From positions 1 to 64,000 of the forward strand of contig JALHRD010000009.1 in assembly GCA_022841625.1 (NCBI GenBank): a stretch of DNA of 64,000 nucleotides. Reading direction: 5' to 3'. The translations under genes and the position numbers were made by a program. The notes under the pieces are model-generated. The model ran no database searches, was not told the origin of the DNA, and saw nothing but the letters and a program-made list of their open reading frames with translations. Shown here in pieces: positions 1 through 9,176 of this stretch. This stretch comes from Xanthobacteraceae bacterium. GTDB taxonomy: Bacteria > Pseudomonadota > Alphaproteobacteria > Rhizobiales > Xanthobacteraceae. The number at the start of each line of letters is the position of its first letter. The stretch's first letter is position 1.

Positions 1-1
1 C

Positions 2-103
2 ACCGTCGATGCCGTCTGCGCAGCAATCGGTCAGCTTCTCGGTGGATTCACACCTGGCGAATGCGCCAACTATTTCCGAAACGCTGGATATGAACTAACC
101 TAA
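2..103 (+). mobile_element. C-terminal end of an IS630-family transposase (window edge)
   Basis: The first 34 codons, open from the left edge, end in a short peptide (GEFC-like stretch reading FTPGECANYFRNAGYELT) that looks like the conserved C terminus of IS630-family transposases, in which a P-x-EC-x-NYF-x-x-AGY pattern precedes the stop. Only this tail is inside the window, so the catalytic DDE domain and the left inverted repeat cannot be checked. Fourteen bases after the stop lies CTAG (116-119); IS630-type elements insert at TA, and CTAG is a known preferred target, so the element probably ends near position 116. The family call rests on a short motif read by eye. Confidence 0.6.
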
Positions 104-119
104 ATGCATACCGCTCTAG

Positions 120-449
120 TTTGACCACAAGATCGCCGAAACACTGTTGATTGCGCTCACCGACGGCACGTTGGCCCGGGACCATGCATCGGGCGACTTC
201 ACCCGCGGTGAGCGTCTGCCTCAGCCGCCGGTGCTCGCTGGTCGTTTTGCCGCCGAACCGAAATGGGTCGATCTGACTGCCTATCGTTCGGACGTCGATC
301 TACGCGACCGCGCTGGAATGCCGCGTGATTTGACTCGCAGGATACTTAACCGTGCTCAGGAACTACAGTTGCAGCCGTGGCCGCTTCCGGAGAAAACGCG
401 CCGGCACTTCGGCGCGGCGAATCTGTTGCGCTATCGAACCTTGAGCTGA
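120..449 (+). pseudogene. Fragment of a TIR-like domain gene cut at its 5' side
   Basis: The open frame begins directly after an in-frame TAG (117-119) that forms part of the CTAG next to the transposase tail. The first residues (FDHKIAETLLIALTDGTL, then a WVDL stretch about 35 residues on) resemble the second half of bacterial TIR-type effector domains, where an I-ALTDG motif is followed by EPLWVDL and a charged helix. No start codon or N-terminal half is present. After about residue 75 the resemblance ends and the frame runs to a stop at 449 through sequence I do not recognise. The simplest reading is a gene disrupted by the insertion sequence. The family call is tentative. Confidence 0.45.
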
Positions 450-998
450 CGCTCTTGGCGATTGTCGAAAAACTCGCTGCAGCCAATCCCGCCCGCAAAC
501 ACAGAACGGCAAAGCGATCTCTCGGTCGGCTACGCAACCATTGGCAATGCGCTTCGTGCGATGGGTCGTAATGAGGAGGCGTTGACGGAATATCGGCTCG
601 GCTTGAGAATCGCCCAGAGGCTCGCTGCTTCCGACCCCGGCAACGCCGAGCGACAGCGCGCATTGTCGATTGTCCACAGCCAGATCGGCGACTTCCTGCG
701 GGTGTTGGGACAGCGACAGGACGCGCTGATGGAGTTTCGCAGGAGCCTCCAAATCGCTGAGATGCTTGTCAAACGCGATTCCGGCAACAGCAACCGGCAG
801 TTCGATCTTGCCGCCAGCCTGTTCCGCGTGAGCACGTTTCTTGAGCCGGCGCATGCGCGTCCGCTGGTGCGTCGCGCCCTGGCAATTGTCGAGTCCCTCG
901 CGCAGGGCGACAAGCTGACGGCGGAGCAACGCGACTGGCTGCCGCAGCTTCGCGGCCTTCTCGCAACCTTTCCGCCCGAGCCAGCGGACGCGCAATAG
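377..998 (+). pseudogene. Tetratricopeptide-repeat gene remnant with a frameshift
   Basis: From 462 (TTG) to 998 an open frame of 178 codons carries two to three TPR-like units (IGNALRAMGRNEEALTEYR near residue 28; IGDFLRVLGQRQDALMEFR near residue 77), each followed by a spacer of the type LRIAQRLAASDPGNAERQRALS. This pattern is common in rhizobial TPR proteins. The preceding spacer (AIVEKLAAANPA) is readable but in another frame (that of 377-571); a shift near 490-500 would join it to NTERQSDLSVGY. The gene therefore seems to be a 3' fragment of a larger TPR protein, possibly once joined to the TIR-like fragment upstream. A short protein started at 462 cannot be excluded. Confidence 0.55.
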
Positions 999-1304
999 GG
1001 CGCATGTTCCGACCGACGCCCCGCGGTCTCCAGCGCCGAACGCGTCACCGCGGCGGCCGATTCGTCCAGCATCTTCAAGCGCATTCTTGGTTCAGCGCGC
1101 GATTCGACCGATGGCGCCCAATGTCGCGTGGGGCTCCCGGAGAATGCCGGCCAGAAGCGGCACGACCAGGCCGAGGCCGGCGCATATCGGAGCGGTAACC
1201 AGGCCCTCATTGGGCAGTCGACGTGGCGAACACTCCCCACTCACTACAATTATTCTTTGTCAATTAATTGCATTCCGGGTCGGGGCCGGCGATAAATCCG
1301 CGCC
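999..1304. other. Intergenic region before argS, no supported gene
   Basis: About 300 bases separate the TPR remnant from argS. The left two thirds is GC-rich and open in several frames without a recognisable product. The last 70 bases turn AT-rich (around 1240-1275, with TTCTTTGTCAATTAATTG), which is the likely promoter zone for argS. No hairpin with a T-run was seen. Confidence 0.4.
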
Positions 1305-3089
1305 ATGATAAACGAATCATCCAATATTTTCGCCGTCATCCTCGATAAAGTTCGTGCCGTCAGCACGGCGCTAGCCACTGAGGGCGTCATTCCCAATGGT
1401 CTCGATCAGTCGCGAATCGTGGTTGAACCGACACGCGAGGTTGCCCATGGCGATATGGCAAGCAATGCCGCGATGGTGCTGGCCAAGGACGCGGGCAAAT
1501 CGCCGCGCGATCTGGCCGACGCCATTGCCGGCAAGCTTAGTGCCGATGCGCTGGTGGCGAAGGCGGAAGTGGCTGGACCGGGATTCATCAACCTGACGCT
1601 TAAGAATGACGCCTGGACCAGCGAGCTCAAAGCATTGCTTGCGGCCGGCACCGACTACGGCCGCAGCACGCTTGGCAGGGAAGAGCCGGTCAATGTCGAA
1701 TATGTATCGGCCAATCCAACCGGGCCGATGCATGTCGGTCACTGTCGCGGCGCGGCATTCGGCGATGCGCTCGCGAATTTGTTGAAATTCACCGGCTACA
1801 AGGTGACCCGCGAATATTACATCAACGACGCTGGCGCTCAGATCGACGCGCTCGCGCGCTCTGGGTTCCTGCGCTATCGCGAGGCACTGGGTGAGGACAT
1901 TGGCCCAATTCCGGAGGGGCTCTATCCCGGCGAATATGTGAAGCAGGTCGGCCAGGAACTCAAAGACGATTATAGCGACACGCTGCTGAAGAAACCGGAG
2001 AGCGAATGGAAGCCGATCGTTCGGGAGCGCGCCATCAATATTATGATGGCGGACATCCGCAACGATCTATGGTCGCTGGGGGTGGTTCCCGACGAGTTTT
2101 TCTCGGAGGCTTCGCTCACCGAGGAGGGCGATCAGGTCGCGGCTGCTATCGATTTTCTGCGTCAGGGCGGGCATGTTTATGAAGGTCGGCTGCCGCCGCC
2201 AAAGGGTGCGCCAGTCGACGACTATGAAGATCGCGAACAGACTTTGTTCCGCGCTACTGCCTTTGGAGACGATGTCGACCGTCCGCTGAAAAAATCGGAT
2301 GGCAGCTACACCTATTTTGCTTCTGACATCGCCTATCACAAATCCAAACTCGATCGTGGTTTCAATACCATGATTGATGTCTGGGGCGCCGATCACGGCG
2401 GTTACGTCAAACGCATGCAGGCGGCGGTGAAGGCGCTAAGCGGTGGCAAGGCCAATCTCGACGTAAAGATTGTCCAACTCGTCAAGCTCTTGCGCGCGGG
2501 CGAGCCAGTAAAGATGTCAAAGCGGGCCGGAGAGTTCGTGACCGCGCGCGACGTGGTGGAAGAGGTCGGCAGCGGTGCTATGCGCTTCATGATGCTTTAC
2601 CGCAGCAATGACGCGGTGCTCGACTTCGACTTTGTGAAAGTGAAGGAGCAGTCGCGCGACAATCCCGTCTTCTACGTTCAATACGGGCATGCGCGTGGGT
2701 GGTCGGTGTTCCGGAATGCCAAGACCGCGCTGCCAGACCTGCCCGAGGATGCCGTGGAACGCTGCCGGTTTTTGGCCAAGGCGCCGCTCAACCGGTTAGT
2801 GGACGCGGGAGAAGTGGCATTGATGCGGCAGCTTGCGCTCTATCCCCGGCTCGTGGAAAGCGCCGCTTTGGCCCATGAGCCACATCGGATTTCCTTTTAT
2901 TTATATGAACTTGCGAGCGAATTTCATGCCCATTGGAACCGCGGCAAGGAAGCGCCTCATTTACGCTTCATTATAGAGAATGATCCACAGATAAGTTTAG
3001 CGCGGCTTGCCCTGGTGCAGGGGGTGGTTACCGTCCTCGCGTCCGGGCTTGGGGTGCTTGGCGTGGAGGCCCCGAAGGAAATGCGCTGA
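1305..3089 (+). CDS. argS: Arginyl-tRNA synthetase
   Basis: This class I synthetase of 594 residues charges tRNA-Arg in the cytoplasm. The N-terminal domain (about 1-115) is followed by the catalytic core with the HIGH-type signature as HVGH near residue 143, inside the family context [11 protein letters not shown], and the KMSKS loop as KMSKR near residue 403. The C-terminal all-helical anticodon-binding domain covers about 460-594, with the usual ending after a VLGVEAP stretch. Length is normal for the family. The ATG at 1305 fits the N terminus. Next comes the SPOR-domain gene, the usual rhizobial order argS-SPOR-nagZ-scpAB. Confidence 0.97.
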   Translation: MINESSNIFAVILDKVRAVSTALATEGVIPNGLDQSRIVVEPTREVAHGDMASNAAMVLAKDAGKSPRDLADAIAGKLSADALVAKAEVAGPGFINLTLKNDAWTSELKALLAAGTDYGRSTLGREEPVNVEYVSANPTGPMHVGHCRGAAFGDALANLLKFTGYKVTREYYINDAGAQIDALARSGFLRYREALGEDIGPIPEGLYPGEYVKQVGQELKDDYSDTLLKKPESEWKPIVRERAINIMMADIRNDLWSLGVVPDEFFSEASLTEEGDQVAAAIDFLRQGGHVYEGRLPPPKGAPVDDYEDREQTLFRATAFGDDVDRPLKKSDGSYTYFASDIAYHKSKLDRGFNTMIDVWGADHGGYVKRMQAAVKALSGGKANLDVKIVQLVKLLRAGEPVKMSKRAGEFVTARDVVEEVGSGAMRFMMLYRSNDAVLDFDFVKVKEQSRDNPVFYVQYGHARGWSVFRNAKTALPDLPEDAVERCRFLAKAPLNRLVDAGEVALMRQLALYPRLVESAALAHEPHRISFYLYELASEFHAHWNRGKEAPHLRFIIENDPQISLARLALVQGVVTVLASGLGVLGVEAPKEMR

Positions 3090-3170
3090 CCGTGCTCGAT
3101 GATGGGCGGCACGGTCGGTGTTGTCCCCAGTAGGGACCGATCGGGGTGCTGTAACCGGAAACGGACGAGT

Positions 3171-4565
3171 ATGGCGGACGACAGCAGGGTGCGATCGCAA
3201 CGTTTGGGCGATCCTTATCGGCGCGGTGCCGCTCCGGCGGAGGTGCCCGGTTTGGGGCCTATCGAAGATCCTTTGGCCGAACTGGTGCGCCTGATCGGTC
3301 AGCCCGACCGCTACACCGACAATGTGCGCGGGCCTCAGCGCTCGGAGCTTCCACATACGGGGCTGTATCGCGATAGTGACCCGTCAGTGGGCGACCGGTT
3401 CGATCGCGATGAGCCGCAGATCAGGTCGCGCCATGATGATCACGATCCTTATCGCATGGCCTCGCTGCGGCAGGACTACGGCTATGCCGACGATCCGTAT
3501 GGTCGTGACCAACGCGAGCCGTCCTACGCTGGGGCTTCTGCTCATACGCAGCGCGGTCATGGCGCGCCACATTTTGGCGACCGGCCATTTGATCGGATGG
3601 AAACACAGGGCGACGATACCTACGACGATCCACCGCCGCGGAAACGCGGCGGTGCCTTTGTCACGGCTGTCGTATTGATTGCCTGTGCCATGCTCGGGAC
3701 CGCCGGCGCTTACAGCTACAGAACCTATATGGGGTCTGCCGGCACCAAATCCGCTCCGGTGATTGTTGCCGATACCGCGCCCAACAAAATTGTGCCGTCG
3801 TCCGTGCCGAAAACCACCCGGCCGCAAGATCGAGTCGGTGGCCAAGGAAACGAGCGGCTGGTGTCGCGCGAAGAGCAGCCGGTTGCATTGCCAGCGACCT
3901 CGGCCGGGGCCGTCCCACTTGTCGTCCTGCCGCCGCGCGTGCAGCAGTCGCCGGCCGTGACGGGGGCTACGCCATCGACGGCGAGTGGATCATTGGATCA
4001 GCCGCGCCCCGTTCGCACCGTCCCCATACGTCAGGACGGCAACGATCCGACCGGTCAGCAGGCGCTCGATTCCGACCTGCGCGGCGCAGCGCCGCCTTCC
4101 GCCGCCCGCTCGGCGCCCGGCACGCGAGCGGCGGTGGCGCCGCCCACCACCGCGCCAGCACCGCGTGCCGCGCGCGACCAGCCGCTGTCGCTCGATCCGA
4201 ATGCGCCGGCGCTACAAAGTGTCCCACAGCGCCCAGCGGCACCGTCTGCTCCACGCGAGGCCAGTGCGCCGGCGCCACCAGCGCCACGGGTTGCTGCCGC
4301 GCCGCCCGCTGGCGGTGACGGCGGCTATGTGGTGCAGGTATCGTCGCAACGCAGTGAAGCCGAGGCACAGGCTTCGTTCCGGTCGCTGCAAGCAAAATAC
4401 GCACAGTTGAAATCAAGGCAGTTGATTATTCGTCGCGCCGATCTGGGCGCCAAGGGCATCTATTTTCGCGCCATGGTTGGACCGTTTGAATCCTCCGAGG
4501 ATGCCAATCAGTTTTGTAGCGACCTGAAACAAGCCGGTGGACAATGCCTTATCCAGCGCAATTGA
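3171..4565 (+). CDS. SPOR-domain membrane protein
   Basis: A cell-division or envelope protein that likely binds denuded septal peptidoglycan through its C-terminal SPOR domain (about residues 383-464, starting GGYVVQVSSQRSEAEAQ and containing YFRAMVGPF). It has a charged N-terminal cytoplasmic part with many D, R and Y, one membrane segment near 160-182 (AFVTAVVLIACAMLGTAGA), and a long Pro/Ala-rich periplasmic linker. This is the FtsN-like layout without clear FtsN homology elsewhere. An in-frame start exists at 3099, but the ATG at 3171 (MADDSR) gives a more natural N terminus. It lies between argS and nagZ, as in related genomes. Confidence 0.88.
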   Translation: MADDSRVRSQRLGDPYRRGAAPAEVPGLGPIEDPLAELVRLIGQPDRYTDNVRGPQRSELPHTGLYRDSDPSVGDRFDRDEPQIRSRHDDHDPYRMASLRQDYGYADDPYGRDQREPSYAGASAHTQRGHGAPHFGDRPFDRMETQGDDTYDDPPPRKRGGAFVTAVVLIACAMLGTAGAYSYRTYMGSAGTKSAPVIVADTAPNKIVPSSVPKTTRPQDRVGGQGNERLVSREEQPVALPATSAGAVPLVVLPPRVQQSPAVTGATPSTASGSLDQPRPVRTVPIRQDGNDPTGQQALDSDLRGAAPPSAARSAPGTRAAVAPPTTAPAPRAARDQPLSLDPNAPALQSVPQRPAAPSAPREASAPAPPAPRVAAAPPAGGDGGYVVQVSSQRSEAEAQASFRSLQAKYAQLKSRQLIIRRADLGAKGIYFRAMVGPFESSEDANQFCSDLKQAGGQCLIQRN

Positions 4566-4610
4566 GCGCAGCGGCTTGACCCCCGCCGGGGTGGCGGCTA
4601 ATCCGCGTCG

Positions 4611-5708
4611 ATGACGGCGCGCGCTTTCATCACCGGGATTTCAGGTTTCACGCTCACTGCCAGCGAGCGGAGCTTTCTGCGCGAATCTGAGCCCTGGGGC
4701 TTCATCTTGTTCGGCCGCAATGTGCGCACACCGGCACAGGTCGGAAAATTGGTGGAGCAGTGTCGCGAGGCGGTGGGCGGTAATGCGCCGGTATTGATCG
4801 ACCAGGAAGGTGGGCGCGTCCAGCGACTCGGTCATCCGCACTGGCCGAATTACCCGAGCGGCGCGACCTATGGACGGATTTACGATCGCGATGTGGCAGC
4901 CGGCCTGGCGGCGGCTGGTCTTGCAGCGCGCTTGATCGCGAGCGATCTGCTGCCGTTGGGTATCGATGTCAATTGCTTGCCGATTGCGGATATTCCAGCA
5001 CGCGGCGCCAGTGATGTGATCGGCGATCGCGCCTATGGCCGGACACCAGATCAGGTCGCTGCGATTGGCGGCGCCGTGGCGGCAGGGCTGTTGGCTGGGG
5101 GCGTTCTGCCAGTGCTCAAGCATATTCCTGGGCATGGACGGGCCACTGCGGACAGCCATGAGCGGCTCCCTGTGGTCAAGGCGCCGCGCAAGGACCTCGA
5201 ACTCCGCGACTTTGCGGCTTTTCGGCCATTATCCAGGCTGCCAATGGCGATGACCGCCCATGTGGTTTTTTCCGATATCGACCCACTCGCGCCGGCCACG
5301 ACTTCAGCCACAATAGTGCGTGAAGTGATTCGCGGATTCATTGGCTTTCAGGGACTGCTGATGAGCGACGATATCGGCATGGGTGCGCTCTCGGGTACTG
5401 CGGCGGCACGAACGCAGGCGGCCATCGCGGCCGGCTGTGATGTCGTGCTCCATTGCAATGGTAAGCTCGATGAGATGCGGCAGGTCGCAGAATTTGCGCC
5501 GCGGCTTTCCGGCGAAGCGGCGGCGCGTGCGGCCGCGGCTTTAGCGATGCGTGCCGAGCCGGAGGCATTCGATCGCGCCGAAGGCCGCAAGACATTGGCG
5601 GCGCTGATTGCCGGCGATCGCCCGGTCCTTGCACGCCGGACTGTCCGTGCGTCGTCGCGCCGCGCCGGCCAGCCGCTCGGGCGTAGCGGACGTGGGGATC
5701 GACCGTGA
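4611..5708 (+). CDS. nagZ: Beta-N-acetylhexosaminidase, family GH3
   Basis: NagZ removes N-acetylglucosamine from anhydromuropeptides during cytoplasmic cell-wall recycling. The protein of 365 residues shows the family signatures: LIDQEGGRVQRL near residue 62, KHIPGHG near residue 170 followed by the flexible loop with the catalytic Asp-His (DSHERLPVV), and the catalytic SDDIGMGAL near residue 252. It carries about 20 extra basic residues at the C terminus compared with typical NagZ, ending in the overlap with scpA (TGA within GTGACC). No signal peptide, which fits a cytosolic enzyme. Confidence 0.93.
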   Translation: MTARAFITGISGFTLTASERSFLRESEPWGFILFGRNVRTPAQVGKLVEQCREAVGGNAPVLIDQEGGRVQRLGHPHWPNYPSGATYGRIYDRDVAAGLAAAGLAARLIASDLLPLGIDVNCLPIADIPARGASDVIGDRAYGRTPDQVAAIGGAVAAGLLAGGVLPVLKHIPGHGRATADSHERLPVVKAPRKDLELRDFAAFRPLSRLPMAMTAHVVFSDIDPLAPATTSATIVREVIRGFIGFQGLLMSDDIGMGALSGTAAARTQAAIAAGCDVVLHCNGKLDEMRQVAEFAPRLSGEAAARAAAALAMRAEPEAFDRAEGRKTLAALIAGDRPVLARRTVRASSRRAGQPLGRSGRGDRP

Positions 5709-6553
5709 CCCCCCCCGAGGAGAGCGCATTCGAAACCGAACTTGCCTCCGATCGAGGTAGCGACGAACCGGCGCTCGTCGTCGATGTTGAGGGGTTCGAA
5801 GGGCCGCTCGATTTGCTTCTGATGTTGGCGCGCCAGCAAAAAGTCGATCTTGCGAAAATTTCGATCCTCGCGCTCGCCGACCAGTATCTTGCTTTCATTG
5901 AGGAGGCGCGGCGTCTTCGCCTTGAACTCGCTGCCGACTATTTGGTGATGGCGGCGTGGCTTGCTTATCTCAAGTCGCGTCTGCTGTTGCCGGATACGAC
6001 GGCAGTCGAGGGCATGACGGCGGAGGAATTGGCCAATGCGCTGGCGCTCCGCCTCAAACGCCTGGAGCTGATTCGCGACGCCGCGCAGAAATTGTTCGAA
6101 CGTCCACAGCTCGGTCGCGAGGTGTTCGCGCGCGGTCAGCCCGAGCCGATCGCTCATATCAGACATCCACAATGGACAGCGACGCTCTATGACCTGCTGA
6201 CGGCTTACGCCAATCAGCGTCAGCGCAATGCGCTGTCGCATGTGCGCTTTGCAAAGCGTGCGGTTTGGTCGCTCGCGGAGGCGCGCACCGCGCTTGAGCG
6301 GTTGGTGGGCGGCGCCAGCGATTGGACCCGTATCGACGAATATCTAGTTGCCTATATCCTCGAGCCAGATCAGCGTGCCTCAGTATTGGCGTCGAGCTTT
6401 GCTTCCGCGCTTGAATTGGTTCGCGAGGGCGCTGCGGAAATTCATCAGCAGGAGGCCTTTGCGCCGCTCTTTATGCGTAGGCGCGATACGCCACAAAATG
6501 GTAGCGGTGCAGCCGCCGAGGCGGGGACGGCGCCGTCTGGAACCGCAGGGTAA
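5705..6553 (+). CDS. scpA: Segregation and condensation protein A
   Basis: ScpA is the kleisin subunit that joins SMC heads and ScpB in the chromosome condensin. The 282-residue product has the conserved N-terminal kleisin motif (FEGPLDLLLMLARQQKVDL near residue 32) with the following ISILALADQYL segment, and a C-terminal winged-helix region that binds the SMC cap. The extra acidic N terminus before the motif and the low-complexity tail are common in Alphaproteobacteria. The start (GTG at 5705) overlaps the nagZ stop by four bases, indicating translational coupling. The scpB gene follows after 21 bases. Confidence 0.95.
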   Translation: MTPPEESAFETELASDRGSDEPALVVDVEGFEGPLDLLLMLARQQKVDLAKISILALADQYLAFIEEARRLRLELAADYLVMAAWLAYLKSRLLLPDTTAVEGMTAEELANALALRLKRLELIRDAAQKLFERPQLGREVFARGQPEPIAHIRHPQWTATLYDLLTAYANQRQRNALSHVRFAKRAVWSLAEARTALERLVGGASDWTRIDEYLVAYILEPDQRASVLASSFASALELVREGAAEIHQQEAFAPLFMRRRDTPQNGSGAAAEAGTAPSGTAG

Positions 6554-6574
6554 GGTAACGAGGAGGTCTCAGCG

Positions 6575-7282
6575 ATGAGCCTGGCCATGAGAAAAATTAT
6601 GCCGCGTAATGAGCCTGAACAAGCCGTCGAAATTCGCGCGGAGGAGCTCCGACTCCTCGAAGCGATGCTGTTTGCGTCCGCGGAGCCGATTGACGAGAAG
6701 GATTTGACGGCGCGGCTGCCGGAGGGGACAGATCTTGCCGCGGCGCTTGAGCGCTTGCGCGAGGACTATACGGGCCGCGGTGTGAACCTTGTGCGGATCG
6801 ACGGCAAATGGACCTTCCGAACGGCCACCGACCTGTCGTGGCTTCTCAGCAAGGAGTCGACCGAGAAGCGCAAACTCTCGCGCGCCGCGATTGAGACGCT
6901 GGCGATCATTGCCTATCACCAGCCGGTCACACGCAGCGAGATCGAGGAGTTGCGCGGCGTTTCAACGTCGGCTGGTTCAGTGGATGTCTTGCTCGAAACT
7001 GGCTGGATTCGTCCGCGCGGCCGGCGCAAATCACCCGGCCGTCCGGTCACATATGGCACGACGGCCGAGTTTCTCTCGCATTTCGGGCTCGACGCGGTGG
7101 GCGACCTGCCGGGCCTTGAGGAGCTAAAGGGCGCCGGCATGTTTGACGGTCGCCTGCCGGCGGGATTCTCCGTGCCGATGCCGTCGGACGATGCCATTCT
7201 GCGTGACGATGAGGATCCGTTGGAGCCTGGCGACCTTGATTTGGGCCTGGCGCCGCCGTCCGACCGGGTGGTAGGCGATTGA
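6575..7282 (+). CDS. scpB: Segregation and condensation protein B
   Basis: ScpB dimerises and binds the linker of ScpA in the SMC complex. The 235-residue protein has two winged-helix domains; the characteristic AIIAYHQPVTRSEIEELRG stretch lies near residue 109, followed by LLETGWIRPRGRRKSPGRP and YGTTAEFLSHFGL. The acidic tail after residue 200 is poorly conserved. A good Shine-Dalgarno (GAGGAGG) sits at 6560-6566, ahead of the ATG at 6575. Directly downstream of scpA in the same operon. Confidence 0.95.
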   Translation: MSLAMRKIMPRNEPEQAVEIRAEELRLLEAMLFASAEPIDEKDLTARLPEGTDLAAALERLREDYTGRGVNLVRIDGKWTFRTATDLSWLLSKESTEKRKLSRAAIETLAIIAYHQPVTRSEIEELRGVSTSAGSVDVLLETGWIRPRGRRKSPGRPVTYGTTAEFLSHFGLDAVGDLPGLEELKGAGMFDGRLPAGFSVPMPSDDAILRDDEDPLEPGDLDLGLAPPSDRVVGD

Positions 7283-7471
7283 TAGGTGCGGTTAATGCCG
7301 CAGGTGCGCGCTGGAATGGCGTGATTTCAAGGGCTTGAATGCGGTCGTTCCAGTTCATTCCGGACCGCCAGGTGGACCTGAGTCCTTGTTTTTGTCGCGC
7401 GCGAAGCCTAATTTCCTACCAAAGCGGTAGCCGGACGGGCGCGTACGCCTGTCGATGTGGAGGATCGGCGT

Positions 7472-7747
7472 ATGGGTTCAATGAGCGTATGGCACTGGGT
7501 CATAGTGCTCGCGGTCGGTTTGCTGCTGTTCGGCGGCCGGGGCAAAATTTCCGAACTGATGGGTGATTTTGCAAAGGGCATAAAGTCGTTCAAGAAGGGC
7601 CTGTCGGAAGAGGACAAGCCAGTTGACGAGGCGGCCAAGCCCGATGCCGCGCGAACCATCGACCACCAGCCCGGACAGCCAACCACGGGGGCTCCAGCTG
7701 CGGGTGGCGCCCCGACTGCGGGAAGCGAGCCTCGCAAGGCGGTCTGA
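7472..7747 (+). CDS. tatA: Twin-arginine translocase subunit TatA
   Basis: TatA forms the size-variable pore-like assembly of the twin-arginine export system. The 91-residue product has a short N terminus, one membrane helix ([17 protein letters not shown]), the FGRGK-type hinge ([20 protein letters not shown]) and an amphipathic helix with paired lysines, then a Pro/Ala-rich tail. The frame opens at a GTG at 7457, but GGAGG at 7459-7463 is placed correctly for the ATG at 7472, which I chose. It is followed by tatB and tatC, the standard alphaproteobacterial order. Confidence 0.94.
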   Translation: MGSMSVWHWVIVLAVGLLLFGGRGKISELMGDFAKGIKSFKKGLSEEDKPVDEAAKPDAARTIDHQPGQPTTGAPAAGGAPTAGSEPRKAV

Positions 7748-7779
7748 CCGCTGCTACGCCCGGCGGAGTGGCATCCAAT

Positions 7780-7808
7780 AAAGGGGCGTCGGCCAACGGC
7801 GCCCCTTT
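7780..7808 (+). other. Hairpin between tatA and tatB
   Basis: AAAGGGGCG (7780-7788) and CGCCCCTTT (7800-7808) form a perfect 9-bp stem with an 11-base loop in the 76-base gap between tatA and tatB. Only three T residues end the right arm, so it may be a weak terminator or an mRNA-stability element that makes more TatA than TatB. The tatB start follows 15 bases later. Confidence 0.5.
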
Positions 7809-7823
7809 GGAGTTGAAAGGCCT

Positions 7824-8279
7824 ATGTTCGATATCGGCTGGTCCGAACTGCTGGTCATCGGCATCGTCGCGTTAGTCGTGATCGGGCCGAAAGAGCTGCC
7901 TGGTGCGCTGCGAGCGCTCGGCCAGTGGATGGCGAAGATTCGGCAGATGGCGGCGGAGTTTCAGGGTCAGTTTCACGAGGCCATGCGCGAGGCTGAGGTC
8001 GATCAGCTCAAGAAGGACATGGATGAGATGGCCGCCAAGGCCAGGGACTATGGCAATTTCGATCCGATCGAGGATGTGCGCCGCGACATCGAAAAGTCGG
8101 TTGGGGATCTGCCGCCACTCGACCAGCCGCCCGACGCGGCTGCGACGCCCACCCTGACCGACGCCCAAACCGCGGCGACGCCGGTTGGCGATGTGGCCGC
8201 GACCACCGCGACGCCGACGGCAGCCGTTGAACCGACACGTGTCGACGCCGCGCCCGAGACCGGGAGGGCTCCGGCATGA
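7824..8279 (+). CDS. tatB: Twin-arginine translocase subunit TatB
   Basis: TatB works with TatC as the receptor for twin-arginine signal peptides. The N terminus [26 protein letters not shown] is diagnostic: conserved Glu in the membrane helix (E8) and the Gly-Pro hinge before the amphipathic helix ([15 protein letters not shown]). The remaining charged helix and Ala/Thr/Pro-rich tail bring it to 151 residues. The stop overlaps the tatC start by four bases (ATGA), so the two are translationally coupled, which suits their 1:1 complex. Confidence 0.96.
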   Translation: MFDIGWSELLVIGIVALVVIGPKELPGALRALGQWMAKIRQMAAEFQGQFHEAMREAEVDQLKKDMDEMAAKARDYGNFDPIEDVRRDIEKSVGDLPPLDQPPDAAATPTLTDAQTAATPVGDVAATTATPTAAVEPTRVDAAPETGRAPA

Positions 8280-9085
8280 CCAAGGAGCGCGACGAGTCCG
8301 AGATCGAGGCCAGCAAAGCGCCGCTGATGGAGCACCTGATCGAGCTTCGCTCGCGCCTGATCAAGGCGATGCTCGCGCTTGCGGTGATGTTCGTCCTGTG
8401 TTTCGTTTTTGCCAAACAGATCTACGATGTGCTGGTTTGGCCGTTCGTTTGGGTGGCGGGCGCGGAGAATTCGAAATTCATCTACACCGCGCTGCTCGAA
8501 TATTTCGTGACGCAGTTGAAGGTGGCGCTGTTTGGCGCGGCGTTCCTGGCGTTCCCGGTGATTGCGTCGCAAATCTATATGTTTGTGGCGCCGGGCCTCT
8601 ACCGGCATGAGCGTTCGGCCTTCGTGCCATATCTGATCGCGACGCCATTTTTCTTTGTTCTCGGGGCGATGGTGGTCTACTTCCTGGTCATGCCGATGCT
8701 GGTGAAGTTCTCGCTCGGCATGCAGCAAACGCCGGGTTCCGGTTCGGCTGAGATCGCGCTCTTGCCCAAGGTCGGTGAATACCTTTCATTGATGATGGGG
8801 TTGATTTTTGCGTTTGGCATTGCGTTTCAATTGCCGGTGATCCTTACGCTGCTCGGTCGTATCGGGGTTGTGACATCCGAGGGTTTGCGCGAGAAGCGCC
8901 GCTTTTTCATTCTCGGCGCTTTCGTCATCGCTGCGATCCTGACGCCGCCCGATGTCCTTAGCCAGCTTTCGTTGGCGATCCCGCTGACGATCCTTTATGA
9001 GGCCTCGATCTATTCGGTGCGCTTCGTTGAGAGGAAATCGCGGACGCCAGCGGACGCCAAACCAGAAGTGACCCCTGCGGAGTAA
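8276..9085 (+). CDS. tatC: Twin-arginine translocase subunit TatC
   Basis: TatC is the polytopic core of the Tat receptor in the inner membrane. The 269-residue product contains the typical N-terminal motif [15 protein letters not shown] near residue 17, six predicted membrane segments, the signature [12 protein letters not shown] near residue 102 with the conserved acidic patch, and [18 protein letters not shown] near residue 180. The cytoplasmic tail is short and charged. One Tat substrate candidate in this window is the Bug receptor at 29881-30855, whose N terminus reads SRRTVLAALG. Confidence 0.97.
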   Translation: MTKERDESEIEASKAPLMEHLIELRSRLIKAMLALAVMFVLCFVFAKQIYDVLVWPFVWVAGAENSKFIYTALLEYFVTQLKVALFGAAFLAFPVIASQIYMFVAPGLYRHERSAFVPYLIATPFFFVLGAMVVYFLVMPMLVKFSLGMQQTPGSGSAEIALLPKVGEYLSLMMGLIFAFGIAFQLPVILTLLGRIGVVTSEGLREKRRFFILGAFVIAAILTPPDVLSQLSLAIPLTILYEASIYSVRFVERKSRTPADAKPEVTPAE

Positions 9086-9176
9086 GCCGGGGTTGATCTG
9101 GGATGCCTTCAATCCGTCCCGGAACGACCGCCCGGCCTGCTATAAGACCAATCCCGATTCCCGCTGAGCGACGCCC

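Noticed and set aside
1092-1202. Minus-strand hydrophobic peptide (LGLVVPLLAGILREPH) ending at a stop
   Set aside because: It could be the tail of a membrane protein, but no start or further homology is visible.
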